DNA of 64,000 nucleotides from Nocardia cyriacigeorgica (GTDB lineage: Bacteria > Actinomycetota > Actinomycetes > Mycobacteriales > Mycobacteriaceae). The notes beneath the pieces were generated by a model. It worked only from the letters and a program-made list of their open reading frames with translations, was not told where the DNA came from and did not search any database. Shown here in pieces: positions 48,717 to 58,900 of this stretch (position 1 is the first letter of the stretch; the number at the start of each line of letters is the position of its first letter). The translations under genes and the position numbers were made by a program. The stretch spans positions 1-64,000 of the forward strand of contig NZ_JAAGVC010000016.1 in assembly GCF_010858045.1 (NCBI RefSeq). The letters run 5' to 3'.

Positions 48717-49991
48717 GTGAAGATTGCCATCCCGCTCACGGGAACCCGCGGCGACGTACAGCCGATCGTCGCGCTGGCGCGCGAACTCGAAGGCCGCGGA
48801 CATGATGTGCTGATCGGCGCCCCACCGAATCTGGTCGACTTCGTCACCGACGCCGGGCTCACCGCCCGTGCCTGCGGTCCCGACATTCAACAGCTCTACA
48901 GTTCGCCCGAAGGGCAGCGGGCGCTGGCGGCGGGCAGCACGTTCCGGTTGATGCAGCTGGTGGGACGCCAGATGGCCGGGTATGCGGCGCAGATGAATCA
49001 GGAAGTCATCGACGTCTGCGCGGACGCGGAACTGATCGTCGCCACCACCGTCACCGAGGACCGCGCGAGTTCGGTGGCCGAGGCGATGGACGTACCGCTG
49101 GTGAGCGTGCACTACTACCCGTGCCGCTACAGCAGCCGGTATCCGTTCCCTGGCGCGCTGCCACCGCACTGGGATCCGCCCGCTCTGGTCAATCGCGCCA
49201 CCTGGGTGCTGGCCGAGAATCTGCGGCGGGTGGTCTTCGCGCGCTACCTGAACGAATTGCGCGGGCGCCTCGGCCTGCCGAAATCGTATGCGAGCACCGC
49301 CGCCGTGCTGGCCGCGGCGAAGGTGCCCGAGATCCAGATCTACGATCCCGCGCTGGTGCCAGGACTGGCACAGGAGTGGGGTGCGCGCAGGCCGTTCACC
49401 GGCTTCCTCACCCTCGACCAGCAGACCCGCGCGGCCGTGGGCGAGCTCGCCGGCGATCACGACGACATACTGGCCTGGGTCGAGGCGGGCGATCCGCCGG
49501 TGTTCTTCGGCTTCGGGAGCATGCCGATCCGCGATATGGCCTCGGTGCTGGCGATGGTGTCGCAGGTCTCGGCGCGGCTTGGGGTGCGGGCGCTGGTGAG
49601 CGTCGGGTGGAGCGATCTGGACGTCGACGCCCAGGTCGGCGCGCACGTCAAAGTCGTCGGGCCGTTCGCGCACGACGTCGTCTTCCCGCGCTGTGCCGCG
49701 GCGGTGCACCACGGCGGTGTCGGGACGCTGTTCGAAAGTCTGCGCGCCGGGCTGCCGACGCTGGTGTGCTCGGTGTCGTTCGAACAACCCATGTGGGGCG
49801 GGCAGGTCGAGCGGCTCGGGGTCGGTGGGCATCTGCGATTCACCCGGCTCACCGCGGCGGCGCTCGAGGAGAAGCTGCGGTCGGTGCTCACGCCCGGGCA
49901 CACGGCCCGGGCGCGTGCGTTCGCCGAAACACTGATCACCGAGGGTGCGAGTGCGCGGGCCGCCGACGTCATCGAGGCCGCGGGCCGGTGA
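48717..49991 (+). CDS. UGT-like glycosyltransferase (GT1, sterol/polyketide type)
   Basis: A 424-residue GT-B fold glycosyltransferase of the bacterial GT1 class. The N-terminus KIAIPLTGTRGDVQPIVALA matches Rv1524/Rv1526c-type and sterol glucosyltransferases. The C-terminal donor-binding motif is GPFAHDVVFPRCAAAVHHGGVGTLFESLRAG (read in parts), where HHGGVGT contacts the sugar nucleotide. GTG 48717 is the best start, 42 bases from the divergent GT4-P450 gene. Its last four bases (GTGA) overlap the ABC-2 permease start, so the two are coupled. Confidence 0.87.
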   Translation: MKIAIPLTGTRGDVQPIVALARELEGRGHDVLIGAPPNLVDFVTDAGLTARACGPDIQQLYSSPEGQRALAAGSTFRLMQLVGRQMAGYAAQMNQEVIDVCADAELIVATTVTEDRASSVAEAMDVPLVSVHYYPCRYSSRYPFPGALPPHWDPPALVNRATWVLAENLRRVVFARYLNELRGRLGLPKSYASTAAVLAAAKVPEIQIYDPALVPGLAQEWGARRPFTGFLTLDQQTRAAVGELAGDHDDILAWVEAGDPPVFFGFGSMPIRDMASVLAMVSQVSARLGVRALVSVGWSDLDVDAQVGAHVKVVGPFAHDVVFPRCAAAVHHGGVGTLFESLRAGLPTLVCSVSFEQPMWGGQVERLGVGGHLRFTRLTAAALEEKLRSVLTPGHTARARAFAETLITEGASARAADVIEAAGR

Positions 49992-50749
49992 TCGGGCACG
50001 TTCTCGCCGATACGGCCACCATGTTCCAGCGCAGCGCGCGCAAGACGCTGCGCAGCCGGGACACGCTGATCATCTCGCTGCTGATGCCGATCCTGATCAT
50101 GCTGCTGTTCACCTATGTGTTCGGCGGCGCGATCAACGTCGGGGGACCGTACCTGGACTACGTGGTTCCCGGCATCATGCTGCTGTGCGCTGGGTTCGCC
50201 TCCTCCATCACCGCCACCGGCGTCTCCACCGATATGACCAACGGCAGCGTCGACCGGTTCCGCACGCTGCCGATGTTCCGGCAGGCGGTGCTGGCCGGTC
50301 ACGTCGCCGAGGGCGTGGCGCGCAATATGGTCGCGATCGGGATCGCGGTGGCGGTGGCCGTGGTGCTCGGCTATCGGCCCGACGCCGGTCCGCTGGGGTG
50401 GCTGGCGGCGGCGCTGATGATCGCGCTGTTCGTCACCGCGGTGTGCTGGATCGCGGTCGCGCTCGGCCTGGTCGCCAAGAATCCGGAGGCGGCGGGCGGG
50501 CTCACCTACGCGATCATGTTCATCCCCTATATCTCCAGCGCGTTCGTGCAGACCTCCACCATGCCGGGCTGGCTGCGCGGCTTCGCCGAACACCAACCGG
50601 CGACCCCGGTGGTGGAGACGGTGCGCGGACTGCTCGACGGCACCGGCACGGGCGCCCACGCGGGTATCGCGGTGGCGTGGTGTGTCGGTCTCGGGGTCGC
50701 CGGATTCCTCGGCGCGAGCGTGCAGTTCGCGGCACTGGCCCGGCGGTGA
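49988..50749 (+). CDS. ABC-2 type (DrrB-like) permease
   Basis: A 253-residue integral membrane permease with six hydrophobic segments. LMPILIMLLFTYVFGGAINVG, YLDYVVPGIMLLCAGFASSITATGVSTDM (read in parts) and FIPYISSAFVQTSTMPGW (the conserved exporter motif region) are typical of DrrB/daunorubicin-type exporters. The partner ATPase (DrrA) is not encoded in the window on either side, so it must be elsewhere or supplied in trans. Start GTG 49988 overlaps the glycosyltransferase stop. The gene ends 116 bases before the zinc-ribbon gene. Confidence 0.87.
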   Translation: MIGHVLADTATMFQRSARKTLRSRDTLIISLLMPILIMLLFTYVFGGAINVGGPYLDYVVPGIMLLCAGFASSITATGVSTDMTNGSVDRFRTLPMFRQAVLAGHVAEGVARNMVAIGIAVAVAVVLGYRPDAGPLGWLAAALMIALFVTAVCWIAVALGLVAKNPEAAGGLTYAIMFIPYISSAFVQTSTMPGWLRGFAEHQPATPVVETVRGLLDGTGTGAHAGIAVAWCVGLGVAGFLGASVQFAALARR

Positions 50750-50865
50750 CCGCCCGCGGCGGCACCCGGTTCATGGCCGTTCCCAGCGGGTGGCGGGTAT
50801 CGGCTGGTCGGCGCGGTACGGTTGAGCTTCTATCCGTCCACAGCGTTGTCAGGAGTTTGTCCGCG

Positions 50866-51603
50866 TTGAATGTCGAACCACCGATCCAGGCCAAGCTGCT
50901 GAAGCTCGCCGCCGTCGACGCCGAGCTGACCCGTATCGCGCACCGGCGCACGGTACTGCCCGAGCAGCAGGAGGTCGACCGGCTCGAGGCCGAGCGCAAT
51001 GCGCACAAGGACGCCGCGGTGGCCGTGGAGATCGTGCTGGACGACCTGGACCGCGATATCCGCAAACTCGAAGGCGAGATCGAGGCCGTGCGCAAGCGCG
51101 AGGAACGCGACCGCGCCATGCTGACCTCCGGTTCGGTCGGCGCCAAACAGCTCTCCGAGCTCCAGCACGAACTCGGCAGCCTGGAGCGGCGCCGCTCGGT
51201 GCTCGAAGACGATCTGCTCGAGGTGATGGAACGACGGGAGGCCTCCGCCGCCGACCACGACCACGCCGGCGCCCGGCTGAGCAAGGCCGACGAGGATCTG
51301 GAAACCGCCAAGCGCGCCCGCGACGAGGCCGTGGCCGACCTGAACGTCGCGCAGGACCGTTGCGACCGTGATCGCGCCGAACTGGTCGGGGCGTTCCCCG
51401 ACGAGCTGCTGACCATCTACGACCGGCAACGCGCCCAGCACGGCGTCGGCGCCGCGCTGCTGCAGGCCCGCCGCTGCGGAGCGTGCCGGATCGAACTCGA
51501 CCGCGGCGAGATCGCTCGCATCGCCAAAACGGCTCCCGAGGTCGTGGTGCGGTGCCCGGAGTGCGGCGCGATCATGGTCCGGACCAAAGAGTCGGGGCTG
51601 TGA
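50866..51603 (+). CDS. Coiled-coil zinc-ribbon protein (Rv2229c orthologue)
   Basis: A 245-residue protein. Residues 10-190 are a long coiled coil (LAAVDAELTRIAHRRTVLPE; KLEGEIEAVRKREERDRAML in parts). The C-terminus is a zinc ribbon with CxxC pairs (RCGACRIEL; RCPECGAIM). The family (Rv2229c/CT398-type) is linked to nucleic-acid or flagellar export functions in other bacteria; the mycobacterial role is unknown. The second of two TTG codons (50866) is chosen because AGGAG at 50851-50855 is then about ten bases upstream. It precedes the RNase H/phosphatase gene, as in M. tuberculosis Rv2229c-Rv2228c. Confidence 0.87.
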   Translation: MNVEPPIQAKLLKLAAVDAELTRIAHRRTVLPEQQEVDRLEAERNAHKDAAVAVEIVLDDLDRDIRKLEGEIEAVRKREERDRAMLTSGSVGAKQLSELQHELGSLERRRSVLEDDLLEVMERREASAADHDHAGARLSKADEDLETAKRARDEAVADLNVAQDRCDRDRAELVGAFPDELLTIYDRQRAQHGVGAALLQARRCGACRIELDRGEIARIAKTAPEVVVRCPECGAIMVRTKESGL

Positions 51604-51641
51604 GTTCGGGTCGGTGAGATCGAAGCGAGGAGGTGACGGTG

Positions 51642-52907
51642 GTGTCCGTGCGTGAGGTGATCGTCGAGGCCGACGGCGGCTCGCGCGGCAACCCCGGCCC
51701 CGCGGGCTACGGTGCCGTCGTCTTCGACGCCGGCCACAGCCGCATCCTCGCCGAACGGATGGAATTCCTCGGCGTCACCACCAACAATGTCGCCGAGTAC
51801 CGCGGGCTGATCGCGGGCCTGGAAGCGGCCGCCGAACTCGGCGCCCGCGAGGTGACGGTGCGGATGGATTCCAAGCTGGTGGTCGAGCAGATGTCGGGCC
51901 GCTGGAAGGTCAAGCACGCGGCCATGATCCCGCTGGCCGACCGGGCCAAACGCCTGGTCGCCGGGTTCGATCGGGTGAGCTTCCACTGGATTCCACGCGC
52001 GGAGAACGCGCACGCCGACCGGCTGGCCAATGTCGCGATGGACGACGGCGGGCTGGTCGACGAGGTGCGCACCGCGCGCGAGGCCGGCCATGCGCCCACC
52101 GCGCTCGGTGGTGCGGGCGACCCGGCCGGCTCCGGCGCGGGGTCGGCGGCAGGCATCGAACGCGAACAGCCGGTCCGGACCGAAGAAGGCCGCGAAGCCT
52201 CGCCGCTCGGCGAAAGTTCGGCGACAGCATCGCAAAGCCCGCGCGAACCGCTCGTGACCGCCAAGCAACCACCGCCCGGCTGGACCGGTCTGAGTGGCCG
52301 CCCCACTCGATTCCTGCTGCTGCGCCACGGCCAAACCGAGCTCTCGGTCGAACGCCGCTACTCCGGTCGCGGTAACCCGCCGCTCACCGCACTCGGCCGG
52401 GAGCAGGCGGCGCGGGCGGCGAAGATGCTGGCCGCCAAGGGCGATATCGCCGCGGTGATCTCCTCGCCGCTCGGGCGCGCTCAGGAAACCGCCGAGGCGG
52501 CGGCGAGCGCGCTCGGGGTGCCGATGCAGGTCTGCGACGGTCTCATCGAAACCGATTTCGGCGACTGGGAAGGGCTGACCTTCGCCGAGGCCGTCGAGCG
52601 CGATCCGCAACTGCACTCGGCCTGGCTCGGCGATCCCTCGCTGCCCGCCCCGGGTGGGGAGAGCTTCGACCAGGTCCGCGAGCGGGTCGAGGCGGCGCGG
52701 CGCGATCTCGTCGCGCTCTATCCGGGCGCAAATCTTGTTGTGGTGAGCCATGTCACACCTATCAAGACGTTACTGCAACTCGCGCTCGGGGTAGGGCCGT
52801 CGCTGCTCTACCGGCTGCATCTGGACCTGGCGTCGCTGTCTATCGCCGAGTTCTACCCGGACGGCGGCTCGTCGGTGCGTCTGGTCAACGATACGAGCTA
52901 TCTATAA
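51642..52907 (+). CDS. Bifunctional RNase HI / alpha-ribazole-type acid phosphatase (Rv2228c orthologue)
   Basis: A 421-residue two-domain enzyme. The N-terminal RNase HI domain (about 1-140) shows [48 protein letters not shown] and [10 protein letters not shown], supplying the catalytic acids. A low-complexity linker of about 75 residues follows. The C-terminal histidine-phosphatase domain has [19 protein letters not shown] and late [10 protein letters not shown], matching CobC-type alpha-ribazole phosphatases. The mycobacterial Rv2228c homologue shows both activities (established). The third nearby GTG (51642) is chosen for its spacing to GCGAGGAGG. Confidence 0.9.
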   Translation: MSVREVIVEADGGSRGNPGPAGYGAVVFDAGHSRILAERMEFLGVTTNNVAEYRGLIAGLEAAAELGAREVTVRMDSKLVVEQMSGRWKVKHAAMIPLADRAKRLVAGFDRVSFHWIPRAENAHADRLANVAMDDGGLVDEVRTAREAGHAPTALGGAGDPAGSGAGSAAGIEREQPVRTEEGREASPLGESSATASQSPREPLVTAKQPPPGWTGLSGRPTRFLLLRHGQTELSVERRYSGRGNPPLTALGREQAARAAKMLAAKGDIAAVISSPLGRAQETAEAAASALGVPMQVCDGLIETDFGDWEGLTFAEAVERDPQLHSAWLGDPSLPAPGGESFDQVRERVEAARRDLVALYPGANLVVVSHVTPIKTLLQLALGVGPSLLYRLHLDLASLSIAEFYPDGGSSVRLVNDTSYL

Positions 52908-53258
52908 CTCGCCCCGAGGCAACTGACATAGGGTGCCCTCACGCGGCTCGGCGTGTTGTTTTGGAGGATTGGTTAATCCCCAGCGTGCGCGGCGAATCCT
53001 GCCGAACTCCAACGTAATTGCGCATGGCAATTACCTTGGCGAGCGAATACCGGTTGCATTGGTCGAATTTAGAGGATCGCGGTACGCTTCGGACCGGTCA
53101 GGCACAGGCGTCCCGTCCGGCCTGTCTGATCGGGGAAGGGTGTTGGTTTCCCGGTCAGCGCTGTCGGGGGTGACGATCGGCGAGTAATGCTGCTCACCAG
53201 CGGTTTCGAAAATGAATCCGCGCTGTGCTGCCTAGTGGTCTACGAGAGTGCAGGTTCG
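52908..53258. other. AT-richer intergenic leader before the NRPS locus
   Basis: 351 bases with no supported gene between the RNase H/phosphatase gene and the monooxygenase-condensation gene. Part of it (about 52990-53110) is less GC-rich than its surroundings and carries a 21-bp inverted repeat (53014-53034). A short in-frame stretch from 52933 has no ribosome binding site and is not considered a gene. The promoter of the NRPS locus should lie here; possible -35/-10 pairs are weak. Confidence 0.7.
53014..53034. promoter_or_regulatory. 21-bp perfect inverted repeat, candidate operator of the NRPS locus
   Basis: GTAATTGC-GCATG-GCAATTAC has perfect eight-base arms around five bases. It lies 225 bases before the first gene of the peptide locus. 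Its size and symmetry suit a dimeric repressor or activator; no regulator gene is adjacent. Confidence 0.65.
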
Positions 53259-55733
53259 ATGAGCAGTCCGATCAAGGTAGTTGTACTAGGGGCGGGGATC
53301 GGCGGACTCACCACTGCCGCCGCATTGCGACATGCCGGGTTCGGGGTCGAGCTCTACGAGGCGGGGCCCGAGCTGCGGGCGCAGGGATTCGGTCTTTCGG
53401 TACAGGCCAACGGGATCAACGCGTTGCGCAGCCTCGATCTCGGACTCGACACCGAACTCCTCGAACGCGGCGGCCGCGTCGAGACCTTCCAGTTCCGCAA
53501 GCCGGAGGGCACCCTGATCCGGGAGCTGCCCGTCTACAAGCTCGACGCCGGGCTCGGCGCGCCCGCGGTCGCGCTGCATCGCGCCGATCTGCATGCCGCG
53601 CTGGTGCGCGCGATCGGTGACACGCCGACCTTCACCGGGGCCCAGGCCACGCGTTTCATTGATGACGGTGATCGGGTCCGGGTCGAGTTCGCCGACGGTC
53701 GCGAAGCCGAGGGTGACCTGCTCGTCGGCGCCGACGGCATCCACTCCATGGTGCGTGCCCAGCTGCACGGCCGGTCCGAGCCGCGACCGGGCAATTTCGT
53801 GTGCTGGCTGGCGTGTATCCCGTTCGAGCATCCCCGCGTTCCGCGTGGCGCCTCGGCCCATTACTGGGGCACCGGAATGCGTTTCGGCATCCACGACATC
53901 GGCCACGGCCGGGTGTACTGGTGGGGCACGATGACCATGCCGGGCGAGGAGGCCGCCGACTGGCAGGGCACCAAGGACGACCTGCTGCGCCTGTACGCGG
54001 GATGGGCGCCGGAGGTGCGCGCCTGCATCGAGCAGACCGAATGGTCGGATGTGCTGGCCGTGCCCGCGCAGGACCGGCCGCCGCTGGCCGAACTCGGCCG
54101 CGGCCGGGTCACCCTGCTCGGTGACGCCGCGCATCCGATGCTGCCCAGTCTGGGACAGGGCGCGAACTCGGCCATCGAAGACGCCGTCGTCCTCGCGCAC
54201 ACGCTGGCCAACTCGCTCGATCCGATCGCCGGGCTGCGCCGCTACGAGCAGTTGCGCGCCGATCGCAGCGCCATGTTCGTCAACGGCTCGGCTCAGCTGG
54301 CCAAGGTCGAGCAGACCGGCAACGACAAGGCCGTCGCGGTGCGCGACGCCTACTTCCGCCGCGCGCCGGAGGCGTTCTTTCTGAACAACCTGGCCAAGCC
54401 CATGGGCTTTCCGGAACTCGGCGGCCCGAGCGTCGACCTGCCGCGCGAGCTCTCCCCGATGGAGCGCTGGCACTGGATCGCCGATCAGCTCGCGCCGCTG
54501 CACATCCTGTCCCGGGTGCGGGTGCACGGCACCGTCACCGCCGAGCAGATCCGCGCGGGTCTGGACGAAGTGCAGCGCCGACATCCGCTGCTGCGGGTCG
54601 CGATCGCGGCGAATCCGGATGGCACCGAACCGAAGTTCGTGCCCACCGATCGTCCGCTGCCGCTGCGCGTGGTGGAATCCGCGGATCCCGACGCCTGGCT
54701 GTCCGAGACGGACGAGGTCGAGCTGCGTGAGCCGTTCGACTGGCAGCAGGGCCCGCTGGGCCGCGCGGTGCTGATCACCGACCCGGCAGGCCAGAGCGCC
54801 GACCTGGTGGTGACCCTGCATTACGCGATCGCCGACGGTGAATCGGCGATGACGGTGGCCAAGCAGATTCTGCAGGTCGCCGCGGGTGAAGCGGGCGAGC
54901 TGCCGGTGAGCCCGGTGCGTCCGGGCCCGGAGCGGCTGTTCCCGGCGAAGTACCGGGGCGGCAGCGGGACTCGCAAGATGATCGGCGCGCAGCTGCGCGA
55001 CCAGCTGGCCCAGTTGCGCAAACCGCGGCGGCTGGAACCGACCACCCTGGTGCCGCCCGCACAGCGTCGCAGCCGCGTGGTGCACCGCAAGCTCGACGGT
55101 GACCGCCTCGACGCGCTGCTGGCCGGATGTGAGGCCCGCGGCGTGAGCTTGCAGTCGGTGCTGTCGGCGGCGCTGCTGGTGGGTGCCGCCCGTGAGGCGG
55201 GCACCACGGGTGCGGCGCCGTACACGGTGGGCAGCTCGGTGAACTTCCGTTCGCACCTCGACGGTGTGGTCTCCGACGCCGAAGTCGGTTCCTACCAGGG
55301 CATGATCGCCACCATGGCGAACTATGCGCCGTGGGTGTCGCTGTGGCAGCTGGCCGGGGAGATCGACGGCGCCTACCGCGAACGGATGGCGCGCCGCGAC
55401 CACATGTCGGCGCTGAATCTGTTGCAGGCGGTCGGCCCGAAGTCGGTGGCGGCCAGCGCTTCGACGGTGAAGCTGATGGACAGCCGCGGTCCCGGCCACC
55501 TGTGCATGACCTACCTGGGACAGTACGACGTCCCGGACAAGATCGGTGCCTGGCGACTGTCGGAGGCGCAGTTCGTCTCCGGCATGTCGGTGAGCGGTTT
55601 CATCATGGCGACCGCCAATGCCACCCACGGTCAGCTGTCGTTCAACGTCGGATACGTGGAACCGGCGGTGTCGACGGAACGGGCCGAACTGCTCGCCGAC
55701 GAGAGCATCCGGGCGCTGCTGTCAGCGATCTGA
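53259..55733 (+). CDS. FAD-dependent monooxygenase fused to a condensation/acyltransferase domain
   Basis: An 824-residue two-enzyme protein. Residues 1-400 are a class A flavin monooxygenase: GAGIGGLTTAAALRHAGFGVELYEAG near residue 10 (read in parts), the DG motif LLVGADGIHSMVR, and GDAAHPMLPSLGQGANSAIED. Residues about 405-824 are a PapA/condensation-fold domain with the catalytic HxxxDG as HYAIADG (His about 521) and a late AYRERMARRDHMSALNLL. Such domains make ester or amide bonds between an acyl thioester and an alcohol or amine. The ATG at 53259 gives a normal flavoprotein start. The NRPS gene follows 171 bases later on the same strand, so the two probably act on one product. Confidence 0.85.
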   Translation: MSSPIKVVVLGAGIGGLTTAAALRHAGFGVELYEAGPELRAQGFGLSVQANGINALRSLDLGLDTELLERGGRVETFQFRKPEGTLIRELPVYKLDAGLGAPAVALHRADLHAALVRAIGDTPTFTGAQATRFIDDGDRVRVEFADGREAEGDLLVGADGIHSMVRAQLHGRSEPRPGNFVCWLACIPFEHPRVPRGASAHYWGTGMRFGIHDIGHGRVYWWGTMTMPGEEAADWQGTKDDLLRLYAGWAPEVRACIEQTEWSDVLAVPAQDRPPLAELGRGRVTLLGDAAHPMLPSLGQGANSAIEDAVVLAHTLANSLDPIAGLRRYEQLRADRSAMFVNGSAQLAKVEQTGNDKAVAVRDAYFRRAPEAFFLNNLAKPMGFPELGGPSVDLPRELSPMERWHWIADQLAPLHILSRVRVHGTVTAEQIRAGLDEVQRRHPLLRVAIAANPDGTEPKFVPTDRPLPLRVVESADPDAWLSETDEVELREPFDWQQGPLGRAVLITDPAGQSADLVVTLHYAIADGESAMTVAKQILQVAAGEAGELPVSPVRPGPERLFPAKYRGGSGTRKMIGAQLRDQLAQLRKPRRLEPTTLVPPAQRRSRVVHRKLDGDRLDALLAGCEARGVSLQSVLSAALLVGAAREAGTTGAAPYTVGSSVNFRSHLDGVVSDAEVGSYQGMIATMANYAPWVSLWQLAGEIDGAYRERMARRDHMSALNLLQAVGPKSVAASASTVKLMDSRGPGHLCMTYLGQYDVPDKIGAWRLSEAQFVSGMSVSGFIMATANATHGQLSFNVGYVEPAVSTERAELLADESIRALLSAI

Positions 55734-55904
55734 GACAGATCGTTCACCGTCCGACAACCGCGTGGCGGCCCGGCAGTCCCCGGGCCGTCATCGCCACAAC
55801 CTTCGATCGATACGGACGACTGCTCTGGCGTCCCCGCGTGATCACAGCGCCGTGACCCGCCGACGCCGGCAGCGGGTCCGAACCTGGCCGCACGAGGAGC
55901 TACC

Positions 55905-58900
55905 GTGAATTCCGAGACGACACCGGCGGACGCGGAGGAGCCCGGCCTAGCCCGCTGGCCGGTCACCGCCTATCAGCGCGACGTGCTGTCCGCCGCCTTC
56001 CGGTTCGCACCGGAACCGGTGTCCCAGTTGGCCGTCAAGGGCGATGTGGACCGGCCGCTGGATGTGGCGCGGATGCGGGAGGTGCTGCATCGCGCGGTGC
56101 GCCGCAACGATGCGCTGCGCCTGCGTTTCGAACTCGTCGACGGGGAGTTCCGGCAGTGGGTTTCCGAGGTCGAACCCGTGCTCGAGCACGTCGATTTCAC
56201 CGCTGAACCCGATCCGGCGCAGGCGTGCGCGGACTGGATTCGCCGGATGTCGGCCCAGCCCATCGAAGGGCCGTCCAATCTGGCGGTAGCGGTATTGGTC
56301 GACGATCCGGCCGATTTCCACATCTTCATCCGGGTGCAGCACGCCAATGCCGACGGCTGGGCGTTGAACATGCTGCTGGCGCATCTGATCCACGACTTCC
56401 TGAGCCCCGACAGCGCCGAGCCGGAGCCGCTGCCCTCCTATCGCGAGTTGCTCACCGCCGAGCAGCAGTACCGGTTCTCCGCGGACTGGAATGCCGACCG
56501 CGAGGCGCTGCTCGACCACGTCGGTGACGCTGTTCCGGCACTGTTCACCCGCACGTCCGCGCCGACGGCCGCGCGCGGGCATCGGGTGGTGCGCTTGGAC
56601 AAGGCCTATCTGGATCGGCTGCGCGGCACCGGCACCTCGCCGTTCGCCTACACCGCGGCCGCGCTGGGCGCTTACCTGTGCGCGGTGCACCGCACCGATG
56701 AGGTGATGCTCGGCGTGCCGATGCTCAACCGCGACACACCCGTCGCGTTGGCAGCGGGCGGACATGTCACCAATATGCTGCCGGTGCGGGTGCGCGTCGG
56801 CGAGCGGCGGACGCTGGCCGAGGTGGCCGCCGATGTCGCCGCTCAGATCAAGGCGTTGAAGAAGCATCAGCGCTTCGCCTACGGCGATCTCATGCGCGCG
56901 CTCGCCGAAGACCCGTCCGCGCCACCGCTGTTCGACGTGTCGTACTCGTATATGCGGTTGCCCGCCTCGGACCATCTGGATCAGATCATGGCGCGGCTGC
57001 GGCTGCCCAATGCCGGATCCTGCCTACAGGCGCTCAATATCGTCGCCATCGAACATCAGCGTGACGGTTCGCTGAGCGTGCAGTTGATCTACGACCTGGA
57101 TGTCTTCGACGACACCTACCCGATCGGCAGCGCCCTCGACAGCGTCGCCACCATGATCGAGGCCTCGCTCACCGACCCGGAGCAGCCGGTATCGGCGTTG
57201 CCGCTGCTGTCGCCGGCGACGGCGCAGCGGGTCGCGGAGTTCGAGGCCGGTCCGCGCACCGACTTCCCGTACACCACGCTGGACCGGCTCTTCGCCGAAC
57301 AGGCCGCGGCGCACCCGGCGCGTATCGCGATCATCGCTGCCGACGGCGAGCGCCTCGGCTACGCCGAATTGTCCGAGCGCGCCGATGTCTTCGCCGATCA
57401 GCTGCTCGAACTGGGCGCTACCGGCAACGAATGCGTGCCGGTGATCCTGTCGCGCTCGCCGCGGATGCTGATCGCCATGTACGGCATCCTGCGGGCCGGC
57501 TGCGCCTATGTGCCGCTGGATCCGGAGTTCCCGGCCACCCGCATCGAGACCGTGCTGGCCGATTGCGGTGCGCGGTTCGTGGTGGCCGGACCCGAACATC
57601 AGGAGGTTTTCGACCGGCTGGGTGTGGTCCGGGTCGAGCCGGGGGAGGTGCATCCGGTGAGCGTCGAAAACCGTTCGCATCCGGCCGATCTCGCCTATCT
57701 CATCTACACCTCCGGTTCGACCGGCAAGCCCAAGGGCGTGATGATCGAGCACCGCTCGGTGGTCAACCGGTTGACCTGGATGCAGCGGCGCTACCCGCTG
57801 GGCGCTGCCGACGTCATCCTGCAGAAGACGCCGGCCACCTTCGACGTGTCGGTGTGGGAGCTGTTCTGGTGGTCGATCACCGGCGCGCGGGTGGCGTTGC
57901 TCGAGGCCGGCGGGGAGCGCGATCCGCGCCGCATCATCGCCGCCATCGAGAAGGACGCGGTGACGGTGCTGCATTTCGTGCCGTCGATGCTCGCGGCCTT
58001 CGTCGACGAGCTCGACAGCGATCACGCCGCCGTCGCGCGGATCGCCTCGCTGCGGCGGGTGTTCTGCAGTGGCGAGGCGCTGCCGCCCGCGCTGGTGCGC
58101 CGTTTCCAGGCGGTGTTCGCCGCCGCCGGAGTGACGGCCCCGCAGCTGGTGAATCTGTACGGGCCGACGGAGGCGACGGTCGACGTCTCCTACTTCGACT
58201 GCCCCGACGGCGAAGCGCTCGACGTGGTGCCCATCGGCCGTCCCATCGAGAACATCGACCTGCTGGTGCTCGACGAACACGGCCGCAGGTTGCCGCCCGG
58301 TGTGCCCGGTGAGCTGAATATCGCCGGTGTCGGTGTGGCGCGCGGCTACCGCGGCCGCGACGACCTCACCGCCGCGGCGTTCGTGCACGACCGCACGGTC
58401 GCGGGCCGTCGCCGCTACCGCACCGGCGACCTGGTGCGCTGGCTGCCCGACGGCCAGATCGATTACCTGGGCCGCTTCGACGACCAGGTGAAGGTGCGCG
58501 GCAACCGCGTCACCCTCGGCGAGGTGCAGAACGCGATGCTCGACTGCGCCGGGGTGCGCGCGGCGGCCGTCGTCGACGAGAAGTCACCGGCGCAGGGGGT
58601 GTACCTGGTCGGCTATTACGTCGGCGAGTCCGAGGCCGAGCCCGCGCGCGACCGATTGGCCGCCGAGCTCGGTGAGCGGCTACCCAAATACATGGTGCCG
58701 AGCCGGCTGGTGCGGGTGGATCGGATCCCGGTCACCCGCAACGGCAAACTCGATCGCCGGGCACTGGCGCAGGCCGCGGCCGAACAGCAGCCTGCCGAGG
58801 CGGCCGCAGGTTCGGGTGAGCCGCGCAACGACGTGGAGGCCGCGCTGGTGCGGGTGTGGTCGGCGGTCCTGGGCGTCGACACGATCGGCGTGCACGACAA

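Noticed and set aside
48675..49901. A further 400 or so in-frame codons upstream of the GT4-P450 start on the minus strand
   Set aside because: This is the antisense of the UGT gene; the sequence is arginine/histidine-rich with no domain, and the GT4 begins exactly at 48674.
52933..53187. 84-codon open frame before the NRPS locus
   Set aside because: No ribosome site, arginine/serine-rich shadow-like composition, and it overlaps the 21-bp operator-like repeat.
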